Origin: Synechococcus sp. AG-679-D13
GTDB taxonomy: Bacteria; Cyanobacteriota; Cyanobacteriia; PCC-6307; Cyanobiaceae
Length of the DNA: 64,000 nucleotides
Assembly: GCA_003210735.1 (NCBI GenBank)
Contig: QCUM01000006.1
Span: 1-64,000 of the forward strand
Direction of reading: 5' to 3'
Of this stretch, positions 26,078-35,956 are shown piece by piece. The first letter of the stretch is position 1. Each line of letters starts with the position of its first letter. The notes under the pieces are model-generated. The model did no database searches, was not told where the DNA came from, and saw only the letters and a program-made list of their open reading frames with translations. A program made the translations under genes and the position numbers.

Positions 26078-27544
26078 TCAGAAGCGATACGCATCCATGA
26101 GTGGGAGTATCGCTGGCAGTGGAGCTGGTCGCAATATGTTCACCGCAGCAGGTTTCTCAACAGCGGGTGGTTGAGCAGGAAGCTGGAGCTGACGGTTCTT
26201 GCTGGTCGCGATTGCATCCTGTGATCTCTGAAGATCCAGCTTCCGCTGCTGCAGCTGAGCCAGCTGTCTAACGGGAACAACGCTCAGCAGGTGGCCAGGT
26301 GTGGCATCAGCTGGGTAAACCAAGCTGACGCGCACTGGCTGGATGTGGTCAGGCAGGAGCTGAAGATCGCCTAATGCCAGGCTTTCGCCGGAGCGCAAGC
26401 CGACATGAACGTCTCGCACTTGGTCGCCGGTTTCGATTCTGATCGAACCGCGAAAGGCCGTGAATGCCTTCTTACCGGACACAACCGGATGGCTCATGAC
26501 CAATTGATAGGGTCCCTGCCCCGTCAGGTTGAGGGTGACATCGAACTTGACGCCATAGGTGCCCACGTTGTTCAGGGATGAGTCCACCATGCGAGAGGCC
26601 AGCGGATTCACTTGAATTTCGCGGGTGCCAAAGGTGTGGCGACGCGTGCTGGTCAAGGGCACATGCAAAGAGCTCAGATTCAGGTCGTGACGAAGATTCG
26701 CGGTGTATTCGTCTCCGAGGGCAACTCCAGCGACGCGGGAGAACACAGTGCCGTTGTTGATCTGGTCCAGGCGATTGAGATAAATGCGCCCCGGTGCAAG
26801 ACGACCGGCAGAGAGGACGGCTAGAAGATCCTGATCATTGCGAGGGTTCTCCGCGGCAACCACCGCGAGATGAAAGCGCCCGTCGCTGCGTCCACGCAAC
26901 AGACCATTGGCAATCCCACGGGCTGGCAAGAGAGTGCTGACCACAACGGTTTTGCTGAGCGGTGGAATCACCACGCTTGAAGGCAGGTCGCGATCAAGCT
27001 GATCGCGGAGCATCTGAACCGCTGTGGCGTCTCCAGGGCCGGTGTTCCAGGGTCGTTTCCCAAGGGGTTTAACCCCCATCAGTTTGTTGGGCAGGTATGG
27101 CGCTTCGAAGCTGTTTTTGAGCGATCCACGTTCAAATCGCAACGTAACGGGATCCGATCCGGGGTTGGATGCGATCAGGGCCAGGGTGAGCACGCCGCGA
27201 TCACGACGTCCTCCCAACTTGGCTGCATCGGAGGGGTAGTACTTGTGATGCATATGAACCGCGAATTCACCGTCGAAGGTGAATGCGGCATTGCTCAGCG
27301 GTCGCTTGGTTTCCGCCGCGATCGCAGATCCTGACTGCGTGTCGACCAGAATTCCCGCTCCGGTAACAATTTCAGGTTGATTGGAGTGAAGTACAGGAAC
27401 GTTGTTGAAATGCCCTTCCAGCGGCCTGGCTCTCTGGCCAGCCATCAAGGCCACATAGGCGCCTGCACGCGGACTCGCAGCAGCCTCAACAACCGCGCAT
27501 GCGACACAGCATGAGACCAGGTGTAAGACGCGGCTGAGCTTCAT
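26078..27544 (-). CDS. DUF3370 family exported protein
   Basis: The protein of about 488 residues starts at ATG 27544; the frame is open further upstream but without family support. A signal peptide covers about residues 1-27 (KLSRVLHLVSCCVACAVVEA). The body holds PLEGHFNNVPVLHSNQPEIVTGAGILV and FAVHMHHKYYPSD, which I associate with the cyanobacterial DUF3370 family. The C-terminal 80 residues are rich in Pro, Gln and Ala. The role is unknown; an envelope or surface location is likely. Confidence 0.72.
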   Translation of the reverse strand: MKLSRVLHLVSCCVACAVVEAAASPRAGAYVALMAGQRARPLEGHFNNVPVLHSNQPEIVTGAGILVDTQSGSAIAAETKRPLSNAAFTFDGEFAVHMHHKYYPSDAAKLGGRRDRGVLTLALIASNPGSDPVTLRFERGSLKNSFEAPYLPNKLMGVKPLGKRPWNTGPGDATAVQMLRDQLDRDLPSSVVIPPLSKTVVVSTLLPARGIANGLLRGRSDGRFHLAVVAAENPRNDQDLLAVLSAGRLAPGRIYLNRLDQINNGTVFSRVAGVALGDEYTANLRHDLNLSSLHVPLTSTRRHTFGTREIQVNPLASRMVDSSLNNVGTYGVKFDVTLNLTGQGPYQLVMSHPVVSGKKAFTAFRGSIRIETGDQVRDVHVGLRSGESLALGDLQLLPDHIQPVRVSLVYPADATPGHLLSVVPVRQLAQLQQRKLDLQRSQDAIATSKNRQLQLPAQPPAVEKPAAVNILRPAPLPAILPLMDAYRF

Positions 27545-27766
27545 GAGACTGGCCGATGTGGGTTCGGCCTTCATCTGCGAGGGGTGAACTTCCAACGTTA
27601 ATCGCGCCTCCTTAAGGAGCCAAGTTCCTGGCTGAGCCACAACTTGAATTCAGATCGGGCAGGATTGGCCTAAGTTGTCAACGTTCACATGTTTCCCCCG
27701 TTCAGCTGTGACGTCTCCAGCGATCACAGTCATCGCCGTCGCCATCATCAGGAACGCAAGCTGTCG

Positions 27767-27874
27767 ATGCTGAGCTTCTGGCGTGACGGACTGGAGAGAC
27801 AGTTGGCAGCGGTCAATGCCTCCATTGAAACCCTCAAGGGTCAGATGGAACGTGACGCTCAAAAGGAAAGCTGA
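27767..27874 (+). CDS. Small conserved-type protein, 35 aa
   Basis: An ATG at 27767 gives 35 residues, MLSFWRDGLERQLAAVNASI and a charged amphipathic tail ending MERDAQKES. It would form one helix. I recall similar short ORFs in picocyanobacteria but cannot name the family. The frame is open back to 27689, but those residues look unstructured and His/Arg-rich. The last 16 nt overlap the sigma-factor gene's 3' end on the other strand. Confidence 0.5.
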   Translation: MLSFWRDGLERQLAAVNASIETLKGQMERDAQKES

Positions 27875-28491
27875 TGTCTCTCCAATGAGCTCTCCATCCG
27901 TTCCAGACCTCTCTTCAGTCGACGTTGGACAGTCATTGCCGAAACATTGAAGCGACGACCGGCAGCACGAAGGCTTAAGCCTTCCAGCACTGTTGCTTCC
28001 ACTGCAAGTCGTTCAGGCACCGGCAGGGCTTTGAGCGATCTCCGCACTTTTTGGCGGGAGTCACGCTGATCAAGGTCCATCAGTTGATCGCAGACACTTG
28101 CGTCAACGACGTTTTCGAGTGGCTGCCAGGTTCCTTTGCTTCGGTATTGCTCGAGGATCATCTGTTCCCGAGGTTCCTGCGGACCCATTTCAAGTCGCGA
28201 CAATCGCAACGCCTCCTCCTCCACACGGCGGGGGAGCCGTACCAGGGCTACACCATCGCGAAGGTAATGAAGGATTTCGCCGCGGATATGTGGTCTGGCA
28301 TAGACCTCGAAGGGCACCTTCGTCTGAGGTCGATATGACCTTGACGCCTTGATCAAACCAAGCAGACCAACCTGACGCAGATCATCCATGTCGTATCCCG
28401 TGCGTCGGGAGTAGCGAACAGCAAGTTCCCTGGCGAGATGCAGGTGTCGTTCCACCTGTTGATTACTACGACGCAGTGATGCATGGCTCAT
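27859..28491 (-). CDS. Alternative sigma factor, group 3 (SigF/FliA-like), short form
   Basis: The 210-residue sigma-70 family protein has region 2 (about 15-90, with DMDDLRQVGLLGLIKASRSY and the core-binding YARPHIRGEILHYLRDG) and region 4 with a helix-turn-helix (about 160-205, LSLRAAGRRFNVSAMTVQRRL). Region 3 between them is short and poorly conserved. It resembles the type III sigma factors of cyanobacteria linked to stress, motility or pili. It stands alone; no anti-sigma gene is adjacent. Confidence 0.85.
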   Translation of the reverse strand: MSHASLRRSNQQVERHLHLARELAVRYSRRTGYDMDDLRQVGLLGLIKASRSYRPQTKVPFEVYARPHIRGEILHYLRDGVALVRLPRRVEEEALRLSRLEMGPQEPREQMILEQYRSKGTWQPLENVVDASVCDQLMDLDQRDSRQKVRRSLKALPVPERLAVEATVLEGLSLRAAGRRFNVSAMTVQRRLKRGLERMESSLERHQLSF

Positions 28492-28547
28492 GAACAGTTG
28501 GTCGGGGTGTGAACAATTGCCCCCTACCTCAATCGATGCACCGCTGA

Positions 28548-29423
28548 TCAGCCCTTGGCATCAGTGGAACCACGGACATCCGCTGATGGAACAACCTCGC
28601 TCAACAACGCCTCAGGCCCATGCCGGTCGAGCCAGGATCGATCGGACCGCTCCGAGCACAGGAGATAACCAGCGAAACCGAGCGCATTGACGCTGAATCC
28701 GTGGCATTCATCACGGCTTCTGCTGACCAGGCCCATCCAATGGTTACCGAACAGAAGGTTGTAAGGATTCCGTGGTCTCGTTTCGAGACTTGGATGGCCG
28801 ATGCCCTGGGCCTGGCAAAGGTTCAGGTAACTGGAATGGAGAGCTTCAGCCGAATCGGTCTGGAATGAGACGGCATTGGTCCGGATGTCCAGCAGATCAC
28901 AACTGTCTGAAACGCCAATTGCATCAAGCCTTGTTTCCCACCAGCCCTCTCGGGGGCAAAGGGATTCACCGGCTTCACGGGGCAGCAGCTGAAGGTGGCG
29001 ATGGGGCTGACTTGCACCAGCCGATGGACCGCTGTTGAAGAACCAAAATCCTTCACTGTGCTTGCGAACGGCATGCACCGCCTGCCAATCCACTGGCGTA
29101 AGCCAGCCGTTCTGCGGAGCCCATCGACGACTGATCAACAGCATGTGACCGATCTGAACGGGGTATTTGTTCAGGATCAGCACATGGTTAGATCCCACAG
29201 GCTCCAATTCGAGCCGCTGATCCCAGGGGAGGAATGGATTTGGTTTAGGTCCCGCAGGGCGCAGATGGGGGGGCGGAGAGCCAATCAGGTGGCGTAACTC
29301 GAAGCCCTGGTCACCATGTTCTGGGCATCGTTCCACCCTTGTGGTCAGTGGGCACAACGCCCCGCTGATGACGGCCTCCTCGCTGCGCTGGATGGCCAGC
29401 TGATGCAGTCGCGCGACCCCCAT
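28548..29423 (-). CDS. Ap4A phosphorylase / ATP adenylyltransferase
   Basis: This HIT-related GAFH-superfamily enzyme cleaves diadenosine tetraphosphate to ADP plus ATP. From ATG 29423 it is about 291 residues. NHVLILNKYPVQIGHMLLI is the nucleotide-binding strand region, and SAGASQPHRHLQLLP carries the active-site QxHxHxQ triad. The C-terminal half has NPYNLLFGNHWMGLVSR. The frame is open 48 nt further, but the shorter start is preferred because it starts in the conserved region. It is divergent from the SDR gene. Confidence 0.86.
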   Translation of the reverse strand: MGVARLHQLAIQRSEEAVISGALCPLTTRVERCPEHGDQGFELRHLIGSPPPHLRPAGPKPNPFLPWDQRLELEPVGSNHVLILNKYPVQIGHMLLISRRWAPQNGWLTPVDWQAVHAVRKHSEGFWFFNSGPSAGASQPHRHLQLLPREAGESLCPREGWWETRLDAIGVSDSCDLLDIRTNAVSFQTDSAEALHSSYLNLCQAQGIGHPSLETRPRNPYNLLFGNHWMGLVSRSRDECHGFSVNALGFAGYLLCSERSDRSWLDRHGPEALLSEVVPSADVRGSTDAKG

Positions 29424-29507
29424 GGTTCTTGCGCTTCGCAAACACGGTATGGATGGTTTTGATCCTCCCATGGGCCGTCTGATTCGCTAAAGCTGTCGGC
29501 CGCTGCA

Positions 29508-30239
29508 GTGAATGAATCGATGCACGACAACACCTGGAGCGGCCTTGCCCTTGTGGTCGGCACTGGAGGGATCGGTCAGGCGATTTCTCAACGCCTGGAG
29601 CAGCGCTTTCCGGACCTGACCCTCATCACCGCAGGGCGCCAAGGGGGACACCGGAACCAAGTGCAACTCGATCTGGAATCCGATTTCGATCTAGAGCGTC
29701 TGGCGCCTGCCCTCCAAAAATTCGACCAGCCACTTCGTCTGGTGTTCAACTGCAGTGGGCGGTTGCATGGTCCTGGCCTTCAACCGGAGAAACGGTTGAC
29801 CCAATTGACACGCAAAGCCCTCGAGGAGCAGTTCGCCATCAATGCTTTTGCTCCAGTTTTGCTGGCAAAGGCTGTTGAACCTCTGCTCCAACGCGATCGG
29901 CCCTTTCATTTCGCCAGCCTCAGTGCGCGGGTGGGGAGCATCACCGACAACCGAAGCGGAGGCTGGTATGGCTATCGGGCTGCCAAATCAGCTCAGAATC
30001 AGCTGTTGAAGACCCTCAGCATCGAGTGGGGTCGCCGCTGGCCAAACGCCACTGTGACCCTGCTCCATCCCGGCACAACAGACACCGCACTGTCGAAGCC
30101 GTTCCAGAGTTTCGTCCCCCCGGAGAAGCTGTTTTCGCCCGAGCGAGCAGCTGACCAGCTGTTGTCGGTTCTGAGCTGTCAGACACCTCCGCAAAGTGGA
30201 TCATTTGTGGCCTGGGATGGTCAGCCGATCGACTGGTGA
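29508..30239 (+). CDS. Short-chain dehydrogenase/reductase (SDR)
   Basis: The 243-residue classical SDR has the cofactor loop VVGTGGIGQAI, a VFNCSGRL motif in place of NNAG, and an active site with the Ser in SLSARVGS and the Tyr/Lys pair WYGYRAAKSAQ. The extended Gly motif with TAGR after the second strand suggests NADP(H). C-factor (CsgA)-like SDRs resemble it. The substrate is unknown. An ATG at 29520 is an alternative start. Its 3' end overlaps the DUF2237 gene by 19 nt. Confidence 0.85.
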   Translation: MNESMHDNTWSGLALVVGTGGIGQAISQRLEQRFPDLTLITAGRQGGHRNQVQLDLESDFDLERLAPALQKFDQPLRLVFNCSGRLHGPGLQPEKRLTQLTRKALEEQFAINAFAPVLLAKAVEPLLQRDRPFHFASLSARVGSITDNRSGGWYGYRAAKSAQNQLLKTLSIEWGRRWPNATVTLLHPGTTDTALSKPFQSFVPPEKLFSPERAADQLLSVLSCQTPPQSGSFVAWDGQPIDW

Positions 30240-30616
30240 GCATGTTGCTTGAGCTGATCCAGGGTCACCACGGATAGAGCCGTGTCTTCGGTGGCCTCCA
30301 AACGCACCAGGGGTGCCATGCCGTCTTCAAAAGCCTGCTTCCAGCGTGGGGCGCAGATACACCAGTGATCACCGGGTTGAAGTCCCGGGAACTGAAATGC
30401 AGGGATCGGGGTCGAAAGGTCGTTTCCCTGTGCCTTGCTGTACCGCAGAAAGGCTTCGGTCATCACACAACAGATGCTGTGCTGGCCATGGTCATTGGCA
30501 TCCGTCTCGCAGAACCCATCCCTGTGCCATCCGGTCATCGGATCACATCCACAGACCACCAGAGGCTCTCCGAGAACATTGCGGGGTCTGGGATGAACGG
30601 GGCTCGAACTGGTCAT
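30221..30616 (-). CDS. DUF2237 family protein
   Basis: The 131-residue protein from ATG 30616 is dominated by a conserved Cys/Trp-rich core: NVLGEPLVVCGCDPMTGWHR with DGFCETDANDHGQHSICCVMTEAFL, then PGDHWCICAPRWKQAFEDGMAP. This is the signature of DUF2237, a soluble family of unknown function found in many bacteria. The invariant Cys and His residues suggest metal binding (inference). An 18-residue upstream extension in the same frame is unlikely to be used. Confidence 0.8.
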   Translation of the reverse strand: MTSSSPVHPRPRNVLGEPLVVCGCDPMTGWHRDGFCETDANDHGQHSICCVMTEAFLRYSKAQGNDLSTPIPAFQFPGLQPGDHWCICAPRWKQAFEDGMAPLVRLEATEDTALSVVTLDQLKQHAHQSIG

Positions 30617-30728
30617 TGAAAGGCCTGCTGAGAGGAGGAGTCTGCCCAAGGACTGGCACATTTTGACCACAGATGGTTGACGAACCCCTGGGGGAACGCG
30701 GTAAAGGTCGTTCAGTCATGTCCACTCG

Positions 30729-30959
30729 ATGGATTGGGAGTTCACCGAAGACGCCGCCTTTCTGGCGCTCTGCGACGCGTTTCGCGAGAGCGGCGAAAGC
30801 TCGGCGATTGAGTTCCTGGCCAATGGAGAGGGGGCCTTGCATTTCCAGGATTTAGCCCAGAACGCCGCCGGAGAAGGAATCGATCTGAGCGAATCCAACG
30901 CTCTGGACTCCTTCCAGCAAGAGGTGATCGAGACAATGGAAAAGCTCTGCCAGAACTGA
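30729..30959 (+). CDS. Small acidic hypothetical protein
   Basis: This 76-residue, strongly acidic soluble protein (MDWEFTEDAAFLALCDAFRE) has no membrane segment and two predicted helices. It is flanked by the divergent DUF2237 gene and the convergent 90-aa gene. I recognise no domain. The frame is cleanly bounded and translates without rare-codon runs, so it is probably real. Confidence 0.6.
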   Translation: MDWEFTEDAAFLALCDAFRESGESSAIEFLANGEGALHFQDLAQNAAGEGIDLSESNALDSFQQEVIETMEKLCQN

Positions 30960-30980
30960 ATCCGGCAAAGCTGGCGGAGA

Positions 30981-31253
30981 TCAGTCGTAGTAGAAGGCGA
31001 TCTCCTTGTCCTTCAGACCGTCCCATCCGGCGTCCTGAAGCCGCTGGTTGAGGGTCGTTTGGTCAAAGTGCTTTGCACCGGTCTTGACCACCCGATTGCG
31101 CATCGACTTGAGCACACCGCTTCGGGCGCGCTGGCTTTCCAGGTCCATGACCTGGTTGTAGAGCTCAAGCATCTCCTGAGGGATGGGGCTTCCATCCAGA
31201 TCAACCCCGGCCTTGATGGCGGCATCAACTCCATCAGGTCCAGAAATAGCCAT
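30981..31253 (-). CDS. Conserved cyanobacterial hypothetical protein, 90 aa
   Basis: From ATG 31253 the protein is MAISGPDGVDAAIKAGVDLD and 70 further residues, ending QDAGWDGLKDKEIAFYYD. It is soluble and helical and looks like a protein conserved across cyanobacteria with no assigned role. Extra residues upstream to 31382 overlap metH and are not credible. It is 46 nt downstream of the metH stop on the same strand, so possibly in the same transcript. Confidence 0.7.
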   Translation of the reverse strand: MAISGPDGVDAAIKAGVDLDGSPIPQEMLELYNQVMDLESQRARSGVLKSMRNRVVKTGAKHFDQTTLNQRLQDAGWDGLKDKEIAFYYD

Positions 31254-31299
31254 GGTGATCTGCTTTGGGCGCCTTAGGCTATGGGACGCCCAAGTCTGT

Positions 31300-34200
31300 T
31301 CAGGCGCTGAAGTATCGGGCGCGGGAGTGAAGGGCCACGAGTGCCGTTGTGCTCTGCTCGGGTTCGAGCTGGTCACTGGCATCCATCGTCAGGCTGATTC
31401 GATCGGCTCCGAGCCACTCAAGCTGCTGACGCGAATCCGCCACGTTCGGACACGCTGGATAACCGAAGGAGTAACGGCTGCCGCGGTAACGCTGCGCCAG
31501 CACATCCCGGAGTGATATGCCATCGGGATCAGCAAAGCCGAGCTCTGATCGGATCCTGGCGTGGACCCATTCCGCCATGGCCTCCGCCATCTGAACGGCA
31601 AGACCATGGAAGTAGAGGTAGTCGCTGTAGCGATCGCCCTTGAACAGCTCCTGAGCCACCAAAGAGGCCTTCTGACCCATGGTCACAGCCTGCATCGGCA
31701 ACACATCGGTGGGATGCCCGTTGGCGTCAAGGTCGTTGTAGAAATCGGCGATGCAGTATCGGTTGCCGGAACGCTGACGCGGCAGCTCAAAGCTGCCAAG
31801 TTCTCGGGCACCATCAACGTCGAAGACCCGGAGAGTATTTCCATCACGCCCCACGGGGAAGTAGCCGTAGACCGCCCGCGGAGTCAACAATGACTCGTCG
31901 ATGCAGCGTTGCATCCATTGCTGCAACACAGGCTCAGCTTTGTCTGCCAGCATGGCTTTGTAGTCGTCCCGACTTTGCTCCTTCGTCTTGCGCAGCATCC
32001 ACTGACCTGCGAAAAGAGCATTGCGGTCGAGGTAGTGAAACACCTCCGAGATGTCGACGTCGTCTTCCATGATCACGGCTGAGCCCAGGAAGGGCGCCTT
32101 CGGCATGGCTTCGGCAGGGACGGTCTCGGAACGATCCGATGTCACTGGAGGTAGCTCAGGTGCTGGAGCATTGACGACCGGCGCCGCAGACTCTGCCTCT
32201 TCCTCGGATCGTTTTGGAGTCTCATCGAGACCGACTCCCTCAGGTGCATCCACGAGGAAACCCTCCTGATTGGTCCAGTTCTCCTTGCCTTTCGCATCCA
32301 TGAGCGCATCCATGAAGCGCAGGTCCGCAAAGGCATCACGCCCGTAGATCACCTTGCCGGCATAAACCTCGCGGCAATCCTTCTGGACAAAACGTGGCGT
32401 GAGGGCAGCACCACCAAGGATCACCGGTACGTCGATTCCCGCTTCGTTGAAAGCCTGAAGGTTGTCCTTCATGAAGGCGGTGGACTTCACCAGCAGACCG
32501 CTCATCGCGATGCAATCTGCCTTGTGCTCCTGCTGCGCCTCAACGATCGCCTCGCAGCTCTGCTTGATCCCGAGGTTGACCACCTCGTAACCATTGTTGG
32601 TGAGAATGATATCCACCAGATTCTTGCCGATGTCGTGGACATCGCCTTTGACGGTTGCGATAAGGAACTTGCCTTTACTCAGGCTTTCGCCCTCGTTTTT
32701 TTCCATGTGTGGCTCCAGATGCGCCACAGCCGATTTCATCGTTTCGGCGCTCTGCAAAACAAATGGGAGCTGCATCTGACCACTACCGAACAGCTCACCC
32801 ACAACTTTCATGCCGTCCAGCAGGAAGGTATTGATGATCTGCAGCGGTGGGTAGGCATCAAGAGCTTGATCCAGGGATGGTTCCAACCCGATTCGCTCCC
32901 CATCGATGATGTGCTGCTTGAGCCGCTCTTCGATCGGCAGATCTGCCAGCGAAGGACCGGAAGCGCGGGCCTCCTTGGTGCTGACGCCTTCGAAAAGCTT
33001 GGTGAGTTCGGTGAGGGGGTCATAGACACAGATGCCATCCTCAAACCGACGGTTGTCTTTGATCAGATCTCTGCAGACGGTCTGGTGTTCGTCGCTGATC
33101 TTCATCAGCGGAAGAATCTTCGCCGGGCTGACGATGGCAGCATCCATGCCCGCTTCACAGCAGTCATGCAGGAACACGGAGTTGAGGTTGATCCGAGCCG
33201 CCGGAGACAGACCGAAACTCACGTTGCTGACACCGAGCACCACATGAACACCCGGAAGGTTCTCGCGGATCATCCGGATCGAATCAACCGTGGCTCGAGC
33301 ATTCAGGCGGTCTTCCTCGATGCCGGTTGAGATGGGTAACGCCAGAGGGTCGTAGAAGATCTCATGAGCTGGGATGCCGAACTCGAGGGCATCGCGATAG
33401 GCCCGTTGGGCAATGGCGAACTTCTTCTCTGCGGATCGGGCCATCCCGTCTTCATCAATGGTGCCGACAACAACTGCAGCGCCGTAGCGACGGGCCAGCT
33501 CAAGCACCTTGAAGAAACGCTCGTCCCCGTCCTCATAGTTGGTCGAGTTGAGGATGCATTTACCGCCTGCCACCTTGAGGCCTGATTCCATTTTCTGCCA
33601 CTCAGTGGAGTCGAGCATCAGAGGCAGGTTGACGTTGGTGACCAGACGGCTCACCAGCTCGTTCATATCCCTCTCGCCATCCCGACCGACGTAATCAACG
33701 TTGACGTCCAGAACGTGGGCGTTTTCCTTGACCTGTCCACGGGCCACCGACACCAGACCATCCCAGTCCTCTTCCGCCAGCAGCTCACGCACCTTGCGGC
33801 TGCCGCTTGCATTGAGCCGTTCTCCGATGATCAGGAACGAGTTGTCCTGCTGGTATGGAGTGACTCCGTAAATCGATGCCGCCGCAGGTTCATAGTTGAG
33901 GCTGGGGCGGACGTCTTCCGAGGTGACGCTGTTCCAACGCGCTGGGCGTTCGGCAGGCTTCAGTTCCCGGGACAGTTCCGCGAGGCTGCCGATGTGTGCC
34001 GGCGTGGTGCCACAACAGCCACCGATCACCTGCACACCGAGATCCTCAACGAAGTGCATGAGCTGCATCTTCAGCTCAACCGGCGTCAGGCGGTAATGGG
34101 CCACACCGCCGATGTTCTCCGGCAGACCTGCATTGGGAATGCAGCTGACGGCAAACGGGGAATGCTGCGAGAGGTAACGGATGTGCTCCTTCATCTGCTC

Positions 34201-34926
34201 GGGACCCGTGGCACAGTTGAGTCCGAGAATGTCGATCGGGAAGGGCTCGAGAATCGAGACCACCGCTGCAATATCGGTACCCACAAGCATGGTGCCCGTG
34301 GTTTCCATGGTCACCGACACCATCAGAGCCCGCCGCTCACCCGTTGCCTCGAAGGCCTCTTCGATGCCCTGCAGTGCCGCTTTGATCTGAAGAACGTCCT
34401 GACAGGTTTCAACAATCAACAGATCAACGTTGCCAGCGATCAGGCCTTCGGCCTGCTCCCGGAACGAGCCCCGCATCGTGTCGAAATCGATGTGGCCCAG
34501 GGTGGGCAGCTTGGTGGTGGGTCCCATGGACCCGGCAACAAAACGAGGTTTATCAGGGGTGCTGAATTCATCGGCCATTTCACGGGCCAGCTCAGCCGCC
34601 CGCTTGTTCAGCTCGAACGCCTGATCCTCGAGACCGTATTCCGCCAACACGATCGATGCAGCTCCGAACGTATCGGTTTCGATGACATCGCAACCAACCT
34701 CAAGGAACTTGCGGTGCACCGCCTTAACCGACTCGGGGCTGGTGACGGCAAGATTCTCGTTGCATCCCTCCAGATCAGGCCCACCGAAATCATCGGCGGT
34801 CAGGTCCAGATCCTGGAGGCTGGTGCCGGTGGCACCGTCGAACACCATCACGGGCCGATCAGGTCCGTTCAGATGCTCCAGGAACCGGGAGGTGGTGAGT
34901 TTCCGGTTTGCTTGCGCCACCACCAT
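31300..34926 (-). CDS. metH: Cobalamin-dependent methionine synthase
   Basis: MetH transfers a methyl group from methyltetrahydrofolate to homocysteine through cob(I)alamin. The 1208-residue protein has the homocysteine domain (about 20-340, zinc Cys in [10 protein letters not shown]), the pterin domain (about 360-625), the B12 cap and binding domains (about 640-890, cobalt ligand His in [10 protein letters not shown]), and the AdoMet activation domain (about 960-1180). A Pro/Glu/Ala-rich linker joins the last two. Need for a corrinoid links it to cobU and cobN in this window. No B12 riboswitch is seen upstream. Confidence 0.97.
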   Translation of the reverse strand: MVVAQANRKLTTSRFLEHLNGPDRPVMVFDGATGTSLQDLDLTADDFGGPDLEGCNENLAVTSPESVKAVHRKFLEVGCDVIETDTFGAASIVLAEYGLEDQAFELNKRAAELAREMADEFSTPDKPRFVAGSMGPTTKLPTLGHIDFDTMRGSFREQAEGLIAGNVDLLIVETCQDVLQIKAALQGIEEAFEATGERRALMVSVTMETTGTMLVGTDIAAVVSILEPFPIDILGLNCATGPEQMKEHIRYLSQHSPFAVSCIPNAGLPENIGGVAHYRLTPVELKMQLMHFVEDLGVQVIGGCCGTTPAHIGSLAELSRELKPAERPARWNSVTSEDVRPSLNYEPAAASIYGVTPYQQDNSFLIIGERLNASGSRKVRELLAEEDWDGLVSVARGQVKENAHVLDVNVDYVGRDGERDMNELVSRLVTNVNLPLMLDSTEWQKMESGLKVAGGKCILNSTNYEDGDERFFKVLELARRYGAAVVVGTIDEDGMARSAEKKFAIAQRAYRDALEFGIPAHEIFYDPLALPISTGIEEDRLNARATVDSIRMIRENLPGVHVVLGVSNVSFGLSPAARINLNSVFLHDCCEAGMDAAIVSPAKILPLMKISDEHQTVCRDLIKDNRRFEDGICVYDPLTELTKLFEGVSTKEARASGPSLADLPIEERLKQHIIDGERIGLEPSLDQALDAYPPLQIINTFLLDGMKVVGELFGSGQMQLPFVLQSAETMKSAVAHLEPHMEKNEGESLSKGKFLIATVKGDVHDIGKNLVDIILTNNGYEVVNLGIKQSCEAIVEAQQEHKADCIAMSGLLVKSTAFMKDNLQAFNEAGIDVPVILGGAALTPRFVQKDCREVYAGKVIYGRDAFADLRFMDALMDAKGKENWTNQEGFLVDAPEGVGLDETPKRSEEEAESAAPVVNAPAPELPPVTSDRSETVPAEAMPKAPFLGSAVIMEDDVDISEVFHYLDRNALFAGQWMLRKTKEQSRDDYKAMLADKAEPVLQQWMQRCIDESLLTPRAVYGYFPVGRDGNTLRVFDVDGARELGSFELPRQRSGNRYCIADFYNDLDANGHPTDVLPMQAVTMGQKASLVAQELFKGDRYSDYLYFHGLAVQMAEAMAEWVHARIRSELGFADPDGISLRDVLAQRYRGSRYSFGYPACPNVADSRQQLEWLGADRISLTMDASDQLEPEQSTTALVALHSRARYFSA

Positions 34927-34977
34927 TAACTGTCTTCAGCTCTTCTTCATAATCCTAGGAAAAGCCCCCGCCCAACC

Positions 34978-35892
34978 TCATCCGATTGGGATTCTGGTTA
35001 TCCAGTGTTCATAGGCCGGATCACGGCCTTCCGTGATCGCCACAAGCTTGTTCTTGAGTGCATGCATAACGGGTCGGTCCGTATTCAGCACAGTGGACTC
35101 GATCTGACGAATGGGCGTCACCTTTGCGGCCGTCCCGGAGAGGAACACCTCATCGGCGATGAACAGCTCGGTCTTGTCCACAGCCCGTTCGATCACAGGA
35201 ATGTCCATGGCCTTGGCCAGCTCGATCACGCTTGCCCGGGTGATTCCCTCAAGGATGTCCTGGTCAACGCCAGGGGTGATCAGCTGACCGTCACGCACCA
35301 GGAACAGATTCATCCCACTGGCTTCACTGATCTTGCCGCGGCTGTTCAGCAGAAGGGCTTCGTCAAAGCCGCTCTGAACCGCTTCTGTTTTAGCTAAGGA
35401 ACTCGTGATGTAAGCACCGGAGATCTTGCCGCGCAGAGGCAGGGAACGATCCTCCTGTCGGGTCCAGCTGCTGATTCGACAACTGACCCCCTCGGGTGAG
35501 AGGTAATCACCCAGGGGAAGCCCGTAGATCAGGAAGTCGGTTTCGATGTTGTGCAGCCGCGGGGCGATGCCCAGATCACTGGTGTACACAAAAGGCCGCA
35601 GATAGATCGGCTGATCCGGCTTGTTGGCCTGCAAGATGGCCGTCAGGGCCTTGTGAATCGTTTCCTCACTCAGATCGGTGAGCAGCAAGCGTGCGCTTTG
35701 ACTAAGTCGTCGTGCATGGCGATCGGCACGAAACAGCAGCATCGACTGGCTGTTTTCTGGATCTGGAATCGCACGCATTCCACCAAAGGCGCCTGTGCCG
35801 TAATGCAGCGCGTGGGTGGCGATGGAGATCCTGGCCTCCTCAAAAGGGACGCACTGGCCCTGAAACCATGCGTAGGGCAGGAACTGATGCAT
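34978..35892 (-). CDS. ilvE: Branched-chain amino acid aminotransferase
   Basis: This class IV PLP transaminase performs the last step of Leu, Ile and Val synthesis. From ATG 35892 (MHQFLPYAWFQ) it is 304 residues. ALHYGTGAFGGMRA, the PLP-lysine strand in RGKISGAYITSSLAK, and EASGMNLFLV with the later FLSGTAAKVTPI phosphate-binding loop are all present. The frame is open another 153 nt upstream, but that overlaps the cobN promoter side and is low in family-like sequence. It is divergent from cobN. Confidence 0.93.
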   Translation of the reverse strand: MHQFLPYAWFQGQCVPFEEARISIATHALHYGTGAFGGMRAIPDPENSQSMLLFRADRHARRLSQSARLLLTDLSEETIHKALTAILQANKPDQPIYLRPFVYTSDLGIAPRLHNIETDFLIYGLPLGDYLSPEGVSCRISSWTRQEDRSLPLRGKISGAYITSSLAKTEAVQSGFDEALLLNSRGKISEASGMNLFLVRDGQLITPGVDQDILEGITRASVIELAKAMDIPVIERAVDKTELFIADEVFLSGTAAKVTPIRQIESTVLNTDRPVMHALKNKLVAITEGRDPAYEHWITRIPIG

Positions 35893-35956
35893 CGCAGAGA
35901 AGGCCCGATGGCTGAATCTTCTCACCATCGGTCCCCTGCCTCGGGAGAATGCAGCC

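Noticed and set aside
33715-34929. 404-aa (+) open frame opposite metH
   Set aside because: It lies wholly antisense to the well-supported metH, is rich in His and Arg, and shows no family pattern. It arises from GC-rich codon bias.
34927-34977. Possible B12 riboswitch near metH or ilvE
   Set aside because: The gap is only 51 nt and is at the 3' side of metH's start; no B12-box-like sequence is present.
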